Of a stretch of 39,807 nucleotides of DNA, positions 25,660 to 34,746 are shown piece after piece (the first letter of the stretch is position 1; each line of letters opens with the position of its first letter). The notes under the pieces were generated by a model. The model saw only the letters and a list, made by a program, of their open reading frames with translations, had not been told where the DNA came from and made no database searches. The DNA is from Fortiea sp. LEGE XX443. GTDB lineage: Bacteria; Cyanobacteriota; Cyanobacteriia; Cyanobacteriales; Nostocaceae. The stretch spans positions 1-39,807 of the forward strand of contig NZ_JADEXZ010000057.1 in assembly GCF_015206815.1 (NCBI RefSeq), in the 5' to 3' direction. Position numbers and translations under genes: made by a program.

Positions 25660-26080
25660 GGCACTCTGTATCGATACCAGCGTGATGATGAAGTACCTTT
25701 GCCCGGATGAACAAACACCAGAGGCGATCGCGCTGATTACCAATGCCTTAACTCAGCAAACCAGACTTGTTGCACCGTGCTTTGCCTGGGCAGAGGTGGG
25801 TTCGGTGCTTCGCAAAAAACTGAGAATCAATTTACTGACCTTTGCTGAAGCTGACCAACTATACACCGCCTACATCAGCCTACCGATTAACTACATCGAT
25901 ACTGAAATTCTCCGATTCGACGCTTGGCAACTCGCTGAACAATATGGAATTCCCACTCTGTATGATGCTGTTTTCTTGGCCTGTGCCAAGATAGAGTCCG
26001 CGAACTTTTGGACAGCAGATGAGGCAATGCTCAACCTATTTTCACCCAGACCCGCTTACGTCTACAAATTGGGAGATTGA
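25652..26080 (+). CDS. PIN-domain toxin (VapC-like ribonuclease)
   Basis: This is a PIN-domain RNase. The acidic metal-binding residues are D8 (CIDTSVMM), E48 (WAEVGSVL), D105 (TLYDAVFLA) and D123 (WTADEAM). The open frame runs upstream to a GTG at 25634, but the GTG at 25652 lies after GAAGG and gives the usual N-terminus and an 8-base overlap with the antitoxin stop. The length is 142 residues. The pair sits between dnaN and the putative origin, on the opposite strand to both replication genes. Confidence 0.85.
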   Translation: MTEALCIDTSVMMKYLCPDEQTPEAIALITNALTQQTRLVAPCFAWAEVGSVLRKKLRINLLTFAEADQLYTAYISLPINYIDTEILRFDAWQLAEQYGIPTLYDAVFLACAKIESANFWTADEAMLNLFSPRPAYVYKLGD

Positions 26081-26351
26081 AGTGGTTTTATGTGGTGCAA
26101 TGAAAAAATAGCGATCGCTAACATAAGTGATTAGCTGTAAACTACTGTGGCTATGGTGTTACAAGATTGACAACAAAACTTTTGTATATGATTATTTTTG
26201 CCTAAAAATATACATAGCACCAATTCTCTAAAATTAGGCAACACATTCAAACCCCACAACCCAGACCAAATCAGAGTTTCTTAATTACGAATTACGAATT
26301 GGTATAATCTGCCTTAAGCCCTGGAAAATAATCTTTGAGTGTGTTAACACC
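26081..26351. other. Left part of the dnaA-vapC gap, no gene
   Basis: This AT-rich DNA has one HIP1 site and an AATTACGAATTACGAATT segment (about 26285-26300), a wording also seen near 17365-17390. GTGTTAACAC (26341-26350) is a 10-bp palindrome at the edge of the DnaA-box cluster. I see no gene. Confidence 0.4.
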
Positions 26352-26562
26352 TGTGGAAAACTTGTGGAAAACCTTAGGAGTTTTTCCACAAAGTAATTAT
26401 ACTTAATAAAGTTTTTCACATAATCATGGAGATTTTTCCACAAAAAATAATTGTTTTTCCACAAAAAGATTTAAATTTAATCATTTTTTATACTTAACTT
26501 AATATTAATCAATTAACTCCTTAACCATTGATATAGATGATGAAAGTCCAGCCTGTGGAAAA
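26352..26562. other. oriC: Probable chromosomal replication origin (oriC), DnaA-box cluster
   Basis: Six exact copies of the cyanobacterial DnaA box TTTTCCACA or its complement lie within 211 bases: 26352-26360, 26363-26371 and 26554-26562 (complement), and 26382-26390, 26434-26442 and 26455-26463 (direct). A seventh variant, TTTTTCACA, is at 26412-26420. An AT-rich stretch with no G or C for long runs follows at about 26464-26525 and could be the unwinding element. The cluster lies immediately after the 3' end of dnaA. Box density and position support an origin; activity is not shown. Confidence 0.85.
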
Positions 26563-26569
26563 CTCAAAA

Positions 26570-27958
26570 TTAATTTCTTGATGATTTTTGGGAACGGCTA
26601 GTCATGTTAATGCGATCGCTAAGTTGACGCAGAGTTTGGACTAAATTGCGATCGCTTTCTTGTAATTGCGTAATTTTGTCACAGCTGTAGATTACCGTTG
26701 TATGGTCTTTACCACCAAACTCTTCGCCAATTCTCGGTAAACTCAAATCAGTGTGTTGACGCATTAAATACATCCCGATTTGACGCGCCCAGCTAATTTC
26801 TCGCCGCCGGGAATTACTTTTGAGGTCTTCAATGGAAACATCAAAAGTTTCAGCCACAGCTGTTAAAATTGCCTCTGGAGTAGCTGCAAATTTCTCGCTT
26901 GGGGTTTCTAGAACTGGGGTAATGTTTTCTACTGTCATTGGTAAACCCCAAATAGAAATATATGCCAAAGCCCTGATCAATGCTCCTTCCAATTCCCGAA
27001 TATTAGACTTGTAGTTAGTCGCTATATACTCAATCACATCCCTAGGCAAGCGGATATTTTCGTACTCAGCTTTTTTCTGTAAAATCGCCATCCTCGTTTC
27101 TAAATCAGGCGCTTGAATATCTGCAATTAACCCCATCGAAAACCGCGAAGACAGCCTCTCTTGCAGTTGAGGTATTTGGTTGGGTGGACGATCAGAAGCA
27201 ATCACAACTTGTTTGCCAGCTTCATGTAATGTATTAAAAGTATGGAAAAATTCTTCTTGGGTATATTCTTTACCTTCAATAAACTGAATATCATCGACCA
27301 ACAGCACATCAGCGGCCCGATAGTGTTCTCGAAAACTCTGCATACTATCGTTACGAATGGCTGTAATTAAGTCATTAGTAAACTGCTCTGTAGAAACGTA
27401 AAATATCTTAGAATCTGAGCAAATCTCCCAGCGATAATGACCGATCGCTTGCATCAGATGAGTTTTTCCTAAACCAACACCGCCACACAAAAATAAAGGG
27501 TTAAACTCCCTACCCGGAGATTCTGCAACTGCTAAAGATGCTGCGTGAGCCATCCGGTTATTGGCTCCCACAACAAACCGAGAAAACACATATTTTGAGT
27601 TTAGTTCTGCATTAGTCTGATTTTTTTGCGGAAGACTTTCAGACACAAAATTGGAGTTAGGAAATTCCCCAGCATTTTCTTTTTCACCCAATCGCGGAAT
27701 CTCATCATCTTTGGCCACTGTAATGTAAATTTCGACCGGATACCCCAAAATAGTTTGCACTACATTAGCAATGGTATGGACGTAGTACTTCTGTAACCAA
27801 TTGCGTGCAAAAGGGTTTGGAGTAATAATGACTAAGCAATTATTCTCTAACCGCTCCGCATTAGCAGTTTTAATCCAAGTTTCAAAGGTTGGACGGGATA
27901 ATTCTAGTTGTAAGCGCTCTAGCACCTGAGTCCACAAATCGTCAAGAGAAATTTCCAT
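26570..27958 (-). CDS. dnaA: Chromosomal replication initiator DnaA
   Basis: This AAA+ protein binds DnaA boxes and opens the origin. Domain I starts [16 protein letters not shown], and the ATP site is [18 protein letters not shown] with Walker [14 protein letters not shown]. The arginine-finger region [14 protein letters not shown] follows, and domain IV carries the DNA-binding signature [16 protein letters not shown]. The frame opens with adjacent GTG (27961) and ATG (27958) codons. I take the ATG, 9 bases after AAAGG; the GTG is also possible. It has 462 residues, normal for the family. It is divergent from the HtrA gene. Confidence 0.97.
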   Translation of the reverse strand: MEISLDDLWTQVLERLQLELSRPTFETWIKTANAERLENNCLVIITPNPFARNWLQKYYVHTIANVVQTILGYPVEIYITVAKDDEIPRLGEKENAGEFPNSNFVSESLPQKNQTNAELNSKYVFSRFVVGANNRMAHAASLAVAESPGREFNPLFLCGGVGLGKTHLMQAIGHYRWEICSDSKIFYVSTEQFTNDLITAIRNDSMQSFREHYRAADVLLVDDIQFIEGKEYTQEEFFHTFNTLHEAGKQVVIASDRPPNQIPQLQERLSSRFSMGLIADIQAPDLETRMAILQKKAEYENIRLPRDVIEYIATNYKSNIRELEGALIRALAYISIWGLPMTVENITPVLETPSEKFAATPEAILTAVAETFDVSIEDLKSNSRRREISWARQIGMYLMRQHTDLSLPRIGEEFGGKDHTTVIYSCDKITQLQESDRNLVQTLRQLSDRINMTSRSQKSSRN

Positions 27959-28125
27959 CACATATCACCTTTGCTGCTAATCGCCAAAATAGAAGATATG
28001 AGCAAGCACCAATTTAGCATTCAGATGCTCTAGACCTAGGGCAAACTTTAAGTTCTAATCATTTTGGGACTACCCAGTAGGCAATATCCTATCACCCACC
28101 GACCAACACGGAGAGGCAAAGACAC

Positions 28126-29373
28126 ATGAAGACAAAACTGCATAAAGAAATTAATATCTGGGGTTGGTTGCTCAAAAGAGAATCAACCAGTGCTAAGTTA
28201 ATGCTGCTAGGTGGCATAGCAATGGTGTCCTTGGGAGGTTGCAGCCTTTTACCTGGTAAAACCTTTGAAAATCCAGGTAATCAGCCTTTAGTTTCCGAAC
28301 CCAAGACATCTAACCCCGAATCAGCGATCGCGCTTCCACCAATCATCGCTGCATCTGGAGATCCTAACTTTGTTGTGGGAGTGGTGCGAAATGTTGGTAG
28401 TGCTGTCGTGCGAATTGACTCCGCTAGAACAGTTACATCTCGCGTTCCCGATCAATTTAACGATCCCTTTTTTAGACGGTATTTTAGGGATGCACAACCC
28501 AGACAAAGAGTTGAACGAGGTAGTGGTTCAGGATTTATCATGAGTTCCTCTGGTCAAATTTTGACCAATTCTCATGTAGTAGATGGTGCTGACACTGTGA
28601 CAGTTACTCTCAAGGATGGTAGGACTTTTGATGGCAAAGTTTTGGGGGAAGATCCGGTAACAGACGTAGCTGTGATCAAAATCCAAGCAAATAACCTACC
28701 AACTATATCCTTGGGTAATTCTGATGCACTACAACCAGGGGAAGCAGTGATTGCAATTGGCAATCCCTTGGGTTTAAATAATACCGTGACATCTGGAATT
28801 ATTAGTGCCACAGGTCGGTCTAGTAGTGATATTGGTGCGAGTGACAAGCGTGTTGACTATCTGCAAACAGACGCGGCGATTAACCCTGGTAACTCTGGTG
28901 GGCCTTTGCTGAATGCAAGAGGTCAAGTAATTGGGATGAACACAGCGATTTTACGCGGCGCACAAGGGTTAGGATTTGCCATTCCCATTAACACAGTGCA
29001 GAAAATTGCTCAACAACTAATTACTCAAGGCCGAGTAGATCATCCTTATTTGGGCGTTCAGATGGTAACGCTCACACCAGAAATTAAACAAAGGATAAAC
29101 AATCGATTTGGCGATCGCATTAATCTCACAGCAGAGAAAGGAGTGTTATTGGTAAATATTGTTCCTCGCTCTCCGGCTGCTGCTGCTGGACTTAGGCCAG
29201 GGGATGTGATTCAACGAATTAACAACCAGCCTGTCACTAAAGTTGAAGAAGTACAAAGGCTCGTCGAAAACAGCCAAATCGGTAGTCCTTTAAGAGTAGA
29301 GGTAGAACGTAACGGTCAAATTACCCAATTCGCAGTTAATCCTGCACCTCTACCAGTACAACGAGAAAGCTAA
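28126..29373 (+). CDS. HtrA/Deg-type serine protease, lipoprotein
   Basis: This is an envelope quality-control protease. After an unusually long N-terminus (residues 1-23) comes a hydrophobic segment ending in the lipobox S-L-G-G-C39, so it is probably lipid-anchored. The catalytic triad is H150 (TNSHVV), D180 (VTDVAVIK) and S257 (GNSGGPL). One PDZ domain follows ([10 protein letters not shown] to [10 protein letters not shown]). The length is 415 residues, like the cyanobacterial HhoA/HhoB/HtrA group; which of these it equals cannot be settled here. GGAGAGG lies 10-15 bases before the ATG. Confidence 0.93.
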   Translation: MKTKLHKEINIWGWLLKRESTSAKLMLLGGIAMVSLGGCSLLPGKTFENPGNQPLVSEPKTSNPESAIALPPIIAASGDPNFVVGVVRNVGSAVVRIDSARTVTSRVPDQFNDPFFRRYFRDAQPRQRVERGSGSGFIMSSSGQILTNSHVVDGADTVTVTLKDGRTFDGKVLGEDPVTDVAVIKIQANNLPTISLGNSDALQPGEAVIAIGNPLGLNNTVTSGIISATGRSSSDIGASDKRVDYLQTDAAINPGNSGGPLLNARGQVIGMNTAILRGAQGLGFAIPINTVQKIAQQLITQGRVDHPYLGVQMVTLTPEIKQRINNRFGDRINLTAEKGVLLVNIVPRSPAAAAGLRPGDVIQRINNQPVTKVEEVQRLVENSQIGSPLRVEVERNGQITQFAVNPAPLPVQRES

Positions 29374-29422
29374 CTGAAGTGTGAAGTATGAAGTAGGAAC
29401 TTTAGTGTTTAAGGTTCAGAAA

Positions 29423-29466
29423 AATTAGAAAATCGTATGTAGACAATTAGAAAATTCTATGTCTGC
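29423..29466. repeat. Two tandem 22-bp imperfect repeats
   Basis: AATTAGAAAATCGTATGTAGAC (29423-29444) is followed at once by a second copy (29445-29466) that matches at about 17 of 22 positions. It lies between the protease and deformylase genes, and its role is unknown. Confidence 0.55.
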
Positions 29467-29467
29467 A

Positions 29468-29496
29468 AAAATTGACAATTAATTATTGTCAATTTT
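29468..29496 (+). terminator. Stem-loop after the HtrA gene
   Basis: AAAATTGACAAT (29468-29479) pairs perfectly with ATTGTCAATTTT (29485-29496) around a 5-base loop. The 3' arm ends in TTTT and is followed by more T-rich DNA. It is a likely terminator for the protease, before deformylase. Confidence 0.75.
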
Positions 29497-29555
29497 CATT
29501 TAATTGTACATCCTCATCATTCATTATCTGCTAGTTTACCCAAGGAGTTTTTTAC

Positions 29556-30089
29556 ATGGCTGATTTGATTCCAATTATGCAATTGGGCAACCCGATAATT
29601 CGTCAAAAAGCTACTGGGGTTGATAATATTCATGACGAAAAAATTCAAAAATTAATTGATGATTTAATTGCAACGGTTATTCATGCTAATGGTGTCGGCA
29701 TTGCTGCACCGCAAGTTGCCGAACAAAAGCGTTTATTTATTGTTGCTTCTCGCCCAAATCCCAGGTATCCCAAGGCTCCCACAATGGAACCCAATGCCAT
29801 GATCAATCCTAGGATAGTGTCTCATTCTGCGGAAACTGTTAAGGAATGGGAAGGTTGTTTGTGTATCCCTGGTATTAGAGGATTAGTACCTAGATATCGA
29901 GTTATTGAAGTTGAATATACTGACCGTTACGGTAAATTACAAAAACAAGAATTAACTGACTTTGTGGCGCGAATTTTTCAGCATGAATACGACCATCTTG
30001 ATGGAATTGTCTTTATAGATCGCGTCGAAAGTACTCACGATATAATTACTGAGCAAGAATATCAAAAACAGGTAATTAACAATACTTAA
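29556..30089 (+). CDS. def: Peptide deformylase
   Basis: This metalloenzyme removes the formyl group from new proteins. All three family motifs are present: GVGIAAPQV, EGCLCIPG with metal ligand C101, and QHEYDHLDG with H143, E144 and H147. The second motif reads EGCLCIPG where EGCLSxPG is usual, a conservative change. The length is 177 residues, and AAGGAG lies 10 bases before the ATG. It stands alone, without the formyltransferase gene. Confidence 0.96.
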   Translation: MADLIPIMQLGNPIIRQKATGVDNIHDEKIQKLIDDLIATVIHANGVGIAAPQVAEQKRLFIVASRPNPRYPKAPTMEPNAMINPRIVSHSAETVKEWEGCLCIPGIRGLVPRYRVIEVEYTDRYGKLQKQELTDFVARIFQHEYDHLDGIVFIDRVESTHDIITEQEYQKQVINNT

Positions 30090-30185
30090 TCCAAAATAAA
30101 TCTTCAGAAGGAGTTCATATACGGAATTTATGAGTTATATTTAACCTAACGTTAACCTTTTAGCCTTGGTGCAACTATCGAGTAA

Positions 30186-31361
30186 ATGACCATAACTCTC
30201 AGTAGTCGCGGGTTAAGTCCGAAAGAGCCTCTGTCTCCCGACTTAATCACTGTTACGCGTCACAATGATCAAGTAAAAGTGAATAGACACACCAGTCCAG
30301 CAACTACAAAATTAGACATGTATTTGCCTGCTGGTGGGCTACAGATTGTACATGCAGCCCACGGCCGCATCCGCATCCGCGCTACTGACGGTAGTTTGAA
30401 TTCAAGACTAGAACCAGTATCTCAATATTTAAAGCAGTACAAAGGGGTCAGGGAGGTTTATACCAACGAGCAATTGGGCAGTTTGGTAGTTAACTTCGAT
30501 GAAAATCGACTGACATTACCGCAGATGTTAGGAATACTGGAACAACTAAATATTCACACTCCCCCGACTTCGCCTGAATTAATGAGTAGCAGAGATCCTT
30601 TTGCTGCTTGGAAATCTCCTGACTTTTGGATGGAGCAGACTGTTTCCTTCATTCCCTTGATTTCAGGGTTGGCGGTGACAGGAGGGTTGGGAATTAGTGG
30701 TTTAGCGTCTATCCCAGTTTATATGATTACCGCAGACGCGACTCGTCGGGTAATTGGCTGTCTGGAACCGCAAAGTGCTAAGTCAGACAGCAACAAGCAG
30801 TCACAACCAAATCCTAAAAAAGGCGATCGCCAATCTGTAAAATTAAATAATAAAACTGAACAACCGAAATTGACACAAGTATTAACCAAGCCTGTTGTTG
30901 AACAAGTTAGAGAAGACGCAACACAATCAGCAAATATTGCCTACACTGTAGCTCATGCCATTCCTGGCAGGATTAGATTTCATGTACCTCGCATCGCCCA
31001 AGATCGTGCTTATGCGCGACGACTGGAGAGGCTATTGAAAACTGATGCTCAAGTAACTAACGTGCGGATGAATTGCGATGCTGCATCGATAGCGATCGCA
31101 TATCAACCCAGTTATGTAACAGTCAATCATTGGGTAAAACTGATGGAATTGGCTTTGGAGACAAATCCGCCAACACTGCCTGTTCAAACAATAGAACAAG
31201 AGCAACAACCTCTAGAAGCAACTATTCAGCCTGTTGTATCGACCGATACAACAAAAATAAATTCTGAAAGTAACAATCTAAACATATCCAGCTGGTGGGT
31301 TGACATGAAGCCCTCAGCAATGTCTTTTTCTTTAGCCTACATGGCGAACTTTCCGTTGTAG
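30186..31361 (+). CDS. Protein with two HMA2-type modules
   Basis: I read two heavy-metal-associated-like (HMA2) modules, at about residues 50-110 (LQIVHAAHGRIRIRATDG) and 250-310 (VAHAIPGRIRFHVPRI, then LERLLKTDAQVTNVRMN and SIAIAY). Both lack the CxxC of normal HMA domains. The second carries the PGRxRxxxP signature and the first has only HGRIRI. Between them are a hydrophobic stretch (about 154-182) and a polar Gln/Lys-rich linker (190-245). The C-terminus ends in a hydrophobic tail, FSLAYMANFPL. It is the first of five same-strand genes around a P-type ATPase. The role is unknown; adaptor or substrate handling for the pump is inferred. No clear ribosome site precedes the ATG. Confidence 0.75.
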   Translation: MTITLSSRGLSPKEPLSPDLITVTRHNDQVKVNRHTSPATTKLDMYLPAGGLQIVHAAHGRIRIRATDGSLNSRLEPVSQYLKQYKGVREVYTNEQLGSLVVNFDENRLTLPQMLGILEQLNIHTPPTSPELMSSRDPFAAWKSPDFWMEQTVSFIPLISGLAVTGGLGISGLASIPVYMITADATRRVIGCLEPQSAKSDSNKQSQPNPKKGDRQSVKLNNKTEQPKLTQVLTKPVVEQVREDATQSANIAYTVAHAIPGRIRFHVPRIAQDRAYARRLERLLKTDAQVTNVRMNCDAASIAIAYQPSYVTVNHWVKLMELALETNPPTLPVQTIEQEQQPLEATIQPVVSTDTTKINSESNNLNISSWWVDMKPSAMSFSLAYMANFPL

Positions 31362-31364
31362 ATA

Positions 31365-31379
31365 GTTCCGTTAAGGAAC
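31365..31379 (+). promoter_or_regulatory. Small hairpin just before a ribosome site
   Basis: GTTCC-GTTAA-GGAAC (31365-31379) lies 3 bases after the previous stop and directly 5' of AGGAGG at 31382-31387. It could tune translation of the next gene, but a 5-bp stem is weak evidence. Confidence 0.3.
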
Positions 31380-31393
31380 ACAGGAGGATGAAA

Positions 31394-32188
31394 ATGGAGG
31401 GTTCCGTATCTTCATCGGCATCGCAGCCTCCTGGGGAAAGCCCCTGGAAAATAGCAGCCAAATCAAATAATGCCACCCGTCGTAAGCAATCTGCCAAGGT
31501 AGCTTATAGTACTACTCTGGCACTTCCTGGAAAAGTCGCATTTTGCGTACCGAGGATTAGTGATGATCCCCCATACTTGCAACGCCTACAAGGGTTGATC
31601 AAGGCGCAACAATGGGTTATCAGTCAGCAAGTTAGCCCAGAGGCGGGATCAGTCGTTATTACTTATAAAACCGGGATGATGTCAGATTTTGAAATGCGTT
31701 CAGAACTGGCTAATCTATTGCAAATTGCTGATCATGCTCAGGGAACAGAGGCTGAGGAGATAAGGAGCAGGGAACACAATCAGGCAGAGGAGCAGGGGAG
31801 CAAGGAGCAGAGGGGAGAAAACTTACAGAAAGATTCCCCCTTGCACCCAGCCCTTCCGCTCCTCATCTTAGAAGCCCCAGCCCCCTGCCTCGTATCCTCT
31901 TCCCAAATAGCCTATACTATCGTTCATACAATTCCTGGGCGAGTTAGGTTTCACATCCCGCAAATAGCTTGCGATCGCCAATACGTGCAACGCTTAGAGA
32001 ACTTGCTCAAAGCAGATCCAGTGGTGACAAGTGAGCGAATCAATCCAGATGCAGCCTCAGTCGTCATCACCTACAAAACTGGGACACTGCGAGAGTCTCA
32101 ACAGCAAAAGCACAACGTTGTAGAAGCAGCAATAACGCATTTAACTAGTCTGATTCAATCTGCTAACGAAACAGCCAGCAGAGTTTAA
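31394..32188 (+). CDS. Protein with two HMA2-type modules joined by a low-complexity linker
   Basis: The frame opens at an ATG at 31388 that abuts AGGAGG. The second ATG at 31394 has the same site at the ideal 6-base distance, so I start there. Module 1 spans about residues 35-95 (LALPGKVAFCVPRI, VVITYKTG) and module 2 about 170-235 (VHTIPGRVRFHIPQI, VVITYKTG). Neither has CxxC; module 1 is PGKVAF rather than PGRxR. The linker is Glu/Gln/Pro-rich and its DNA (31735-31900) is G-rich then C-rich, unlike the rest and like intergenic repeats here. The function is unknown; it probably partners the ATPase encoded next. Confidence 0.75.
   Translation: MEGSVSSSASQPPGESPWKIAAKSNNATRRKQSAKVAYSTTLALPGKVAFCVPRISDDPPYLQRLQGLIKAQQWVISQQVSPEAGSVVITYKTGMMSDFEMRSELANLLQIADHAQGTEAEEIRSREHNQAEEQGSKEQRGENLQKDSPLHPALPLLILEAPAPCLVSSSQIAYTIVHTIPGRVRFHIPQIACDRQYVQRLENLLKADPVVTSERINPDAASVVITYKTGTLRESQQQKHNVVEAAITHLTSLIQSANETASRV
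31735..31900. repeat. G-rich/C-rich low-complexity segment inside a coding region
   Basis: Words such as GGAGCAGGGGAGC, CAAGGAGCAGAGGGG and later CCCCAGCCCCCTGCC occur in one 165-base block. The same kind of DNA (GGGGGGCAGGGGGCAG) closes the window at 39792-39807. It encodes the linker of the two-module HMA2 protein in frame, suggesting a repeat that entered the gene without breaking it. Confidence 0.5.
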
Positions 32189-32316
32189 AACATAATCAGC
32201 AAATCTTTTTTGCAGTAGCTCACCAGTCTTGAGTGATTGGGGGGAATTTGCTCTCGAAAATTGAGAGCCTACTGCGTCATCAATCAAGTTTTCCATCACT
32301 TTACGCGAGAGAAAGA

Positions 32317-34668
32317 ATGGCACAATTGACAGTTCAACTAGCATCGCCATCAGTTCAAAAATCTGCCGAAACTGAACTAAAAGAAGAAGTACCGCTAGGT
32401 GCGAAGGTTTACGAAACCGTAGGCACAGTTGTTTTAGCTCAAAAGGGTTACAAGACTGAGGCAAAACAGATTGGCAAAACGTCTTTAGCTAACCGCAATA
32501 GACATCCCCATCAGCCAATCTCTACAGTTGTTTACAGCCTTGTTCATGCAGTTCCTGGAAGAATGCGATTGCGTATTCCACATCTGCGCCACAACGCTGC
32601 ATATGTGCAACGCCTGCAAACTCTATTGGAAGTTGATCCCCTCATCACCAGCGTCAGAATTAAACCTGCGGCGGCTTCGTTAGTTGTTACCTATAAATCT
32701 AGTGCTGTTAGTGATGCCAAAATGCGATCGCGTCTTAGCTGTCTGATTATGACGGCGAATGATGCCAATGTTGTGCTGTTAGAGCCGAAAAAGCCTTTAG
32801 ATGCCAAGACGAAAGATGATCCTGAAACAGCTTGGCCAGGATTGCAACTTTCGGCTGTGGCGACTGGTTTAGCGGTGCTAGGTGGGCCGTTAGGATTTGC
32901 CGTACCACCCATGATGGTGGCGGGAACCATTGCTCTAGCAACATTGCCTGTATTCCAAAGAGCGATCGCTGGGGTGGTGATGCAGCGTAAACTGACAATT
33001 GATGTGTTGGATTTGCTGGCAATTGTGATTACCACAGTCCAAGGACAGTTTCTCACACCAGCATTGATGCTGAGTTTAATTGAAATTGGCGAAAATATCC
33101 GCGATCGCACCGCCCGTTCTTCCAAAATGCAGACTTTAGATTTGCTCAATTCTCTAGGGCAATTTGTCTGGGTAGAACGTAATGGTGAAAAGGTACAAAT
33201 CTCCATCAAAGAAGTCAAGAGTGGTGACACAGTTATTGTCTATCCCGGCGAACAAGTTCCTGTAGATGGTAATATCATCCGAGGTAAAGCCCTACTAGAT
33301 GAGCAGAAACTAACTGGTGAATCAGTACCAGTTTTAAAGACTAAAGGACAACCAGTTTTTGCTTCCACCCTGGTACGAGAAGGCAGTATCTATATCTTGG
33401 CAGAACGGATAGGTAACGATACCCGCGCCGGACAGAGCATCAAGCTCATGGAAGAAGCTCCTGTCCACGATACCCGTATGGAAAACTGTGCGATTAAAAT
33501 TGCTGAAAAAGCGGTTGTACCTACCTTATTACTGGGTGGAGCCGTGTTTGCTGTCACCCGCAACGCCGCTCGCGCCGCCAGCGTCCTTACCCTTGACTTT
33601 GCAACGGGGATCAGAGTATCAGTACCAACAACAGTCTTGGCAGCCTTGACTTATGCAGCGCGACACGGAATTCTCATCCGCAGTGGCCGAGCCTTAGAAC
33701 AACTGGCAGAAGTTGATACTATCGTTTTTGATAAGACTGGTACTTTGACTAAGGGTGAAGTAGCAGTCATTGGGGTTGATAGTTTCAATTCTGAAGTCTC
33801 CGAGGAGCGTGTTTTAGCTATAGCCGCCGCCGCCGAACAACGACTTACCCACCCAGTCGCCGAAGCTGTAATTCGTTATGCCGAAGCACAGCAAACCGTC
33901 ATACCCAGCCGTAGCAAATGGAACTATAAACTTGGTTTAGGTGTGGAAGCCGAAATTTATGGCGAGGCTGTTTTTGTCGGTAGTGAGCGCTTCTTGCGTC
34001 AACAAGGCGTAGATATGGAAGTTCTTAACGATCGCAACCGCATAAATTCTGTAATTTATGTCGCCAGCAATGGTCAACTTCTCGGTAGAATAAGATATAG
34101 TGATATTCTTCGTCCAGAAACACGGGAAGTAATTAACCACCTGTTGACGGTTGAAGGTGTGGAAGTTCACATGCTTACCGGCGACAATCAGCGCACAGCC
34201 AAAGCTGTAGCAGCTGAACTCGGAATTGCCCCAGCCTATACTCACGCAGAAGCATTCCCCGAACAAAAAGCCGCCGTTGTCCGCGAACTCCACGAACAAG
34301 GTAAAACAGTTGCATTTGTGGGAGATGGAATTAACGACTCCCCAGCATTAGCCTACGCCGATGTTTCTGTGTCCTTTGCTCACGGTTCAGAAATTGCTCG
34401 TGAGACAGCAGATGTAGTGCTGATGGAGAATGACTTACATGGGATATTAGAGGCAATCGCTCTGGCACGCAACGCCAAAAAATTAATTCGGCAAAACACC
34501 AGTATTGTTGCTATTCCTAATATTGTAGCAATGGCGATCGCTGTGCTATTTGGGCTGAACCCCCTAGGTGCAACGATGGTTAACAATGGTTCAACTATCG
34601 TTGCGGGAGTTAACGGTTTACGTCCAATTCTTAAAAGTTCCCCCAAGAAAGCTCTACCATCAGCATGA
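32317..34668 (+). CDS. P1B-like P-type ATPase with HMA2 module and no CPx motif
   Basis: This is a membrane pump of 783 residues. Numbering from the ATG at 32317, one HMA2 module lies at about 67-130 (VHAVPGRMRLRIPHL). TGES is at 333-336, the phosphorylated Asp is D472 in DKTGTLTKGE, the P1B HP pair is H512-P513, and the hinge GDGINDSPALAYADVSV follows. The metal-site motif CPC of P1B pumps is replaced by F-A-T in LDFATGIRVSVPTT (about 426-439), with no Cys. The substrate is therefore not predictable and may not be a thiophilic metal. The frame extends up to a GTG at 32233, but GAGAGAAAG just before 32317 supports this start. The next genes encode a DUF5132-like and another HMA2 protein. Confidence 0.88.
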   Translation: MAQLTVQLASPSVQKSAETELKEEVPLGAKVYETVGTVVLAQKGYKTEAKQIGKTSLANRNRHPHQPISTVVYSLVHAVPGRMRLRIPHLRHNAAYVQRLQTLLEVDPLITSVRIKPAAASLVVTYKSSAVSDAKMRSRLSCLIMTANDANVVLLEPKKPLDAKTKDDPETAWPGLQLSAVATGLAVLGGPLGFAVPPMMVAGTIALATLPVFQRAIAGVVMQRKLTIDVLDLLAIVITTVQGQFLTPALMLSLIEIGENIRDRTARSSKMQTLDLLNSLGQFVWVERNGEKVQISIKEVKSGDTVIVYPGEQVPVDGNIIRGKALLDEQKLTGESVPVLKTKGQPVFASTLVREGSIYILAERIGNDTRAGQSIKLMEEAPVHDTRMENCAIKIAEKAVVPTLLLGGAVFAVTRNAARAASVLTLDFATGIRVSVPTTVLAALTYAARHGILIRSGRALEQLAEVDTIVFDKTGTLTKGEVAVIGVDSFNSEVSEERVLAIAAAAEQRLTHPVAEAVIRYAEAQQTVIPSRSKWNYKLGLGVEAEIYGEAVFVGSERFLRQQGVDMEVLNDRNRINSVIYVASNGQLLGRIRYSDILRPETREVINHLLTVEGVEVHMLTGDNQRTAKAVAAELGIAPAYTHAEAFPEQKAAVVRELHEQGKTVAFVGDGINDSPALAYADVSVSFAHGSEIARETADVVLMENDLHGILEAIALARNAKKLIRQNTSIVAIPNIVAMAIAVLFGLNPLGATMVNNGSTIVAGVNGLRPILKSSPKKALPSA

Positions 34669-34746
34669 TGAGATGACATCATGGCTAGATTAAGCTAAAA
34701 GGCTTTCTGACAATTTTTTTTTCAATTCAATTGGAGATACTTTACT

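Noticed and set aside
32691-33230. A 179-codon minus-strand frame opposite the P-type ATPase
   Set aside because: It has no domain, signal or ribosome site, and the other strand encodes conserved ATPase motifs; it is a codon shadow.
33937-34299. A 120-codon minus-strand frame opposite the ATPase
   Set aside because: Same reason: the strand below carries the conserved P and N domains.
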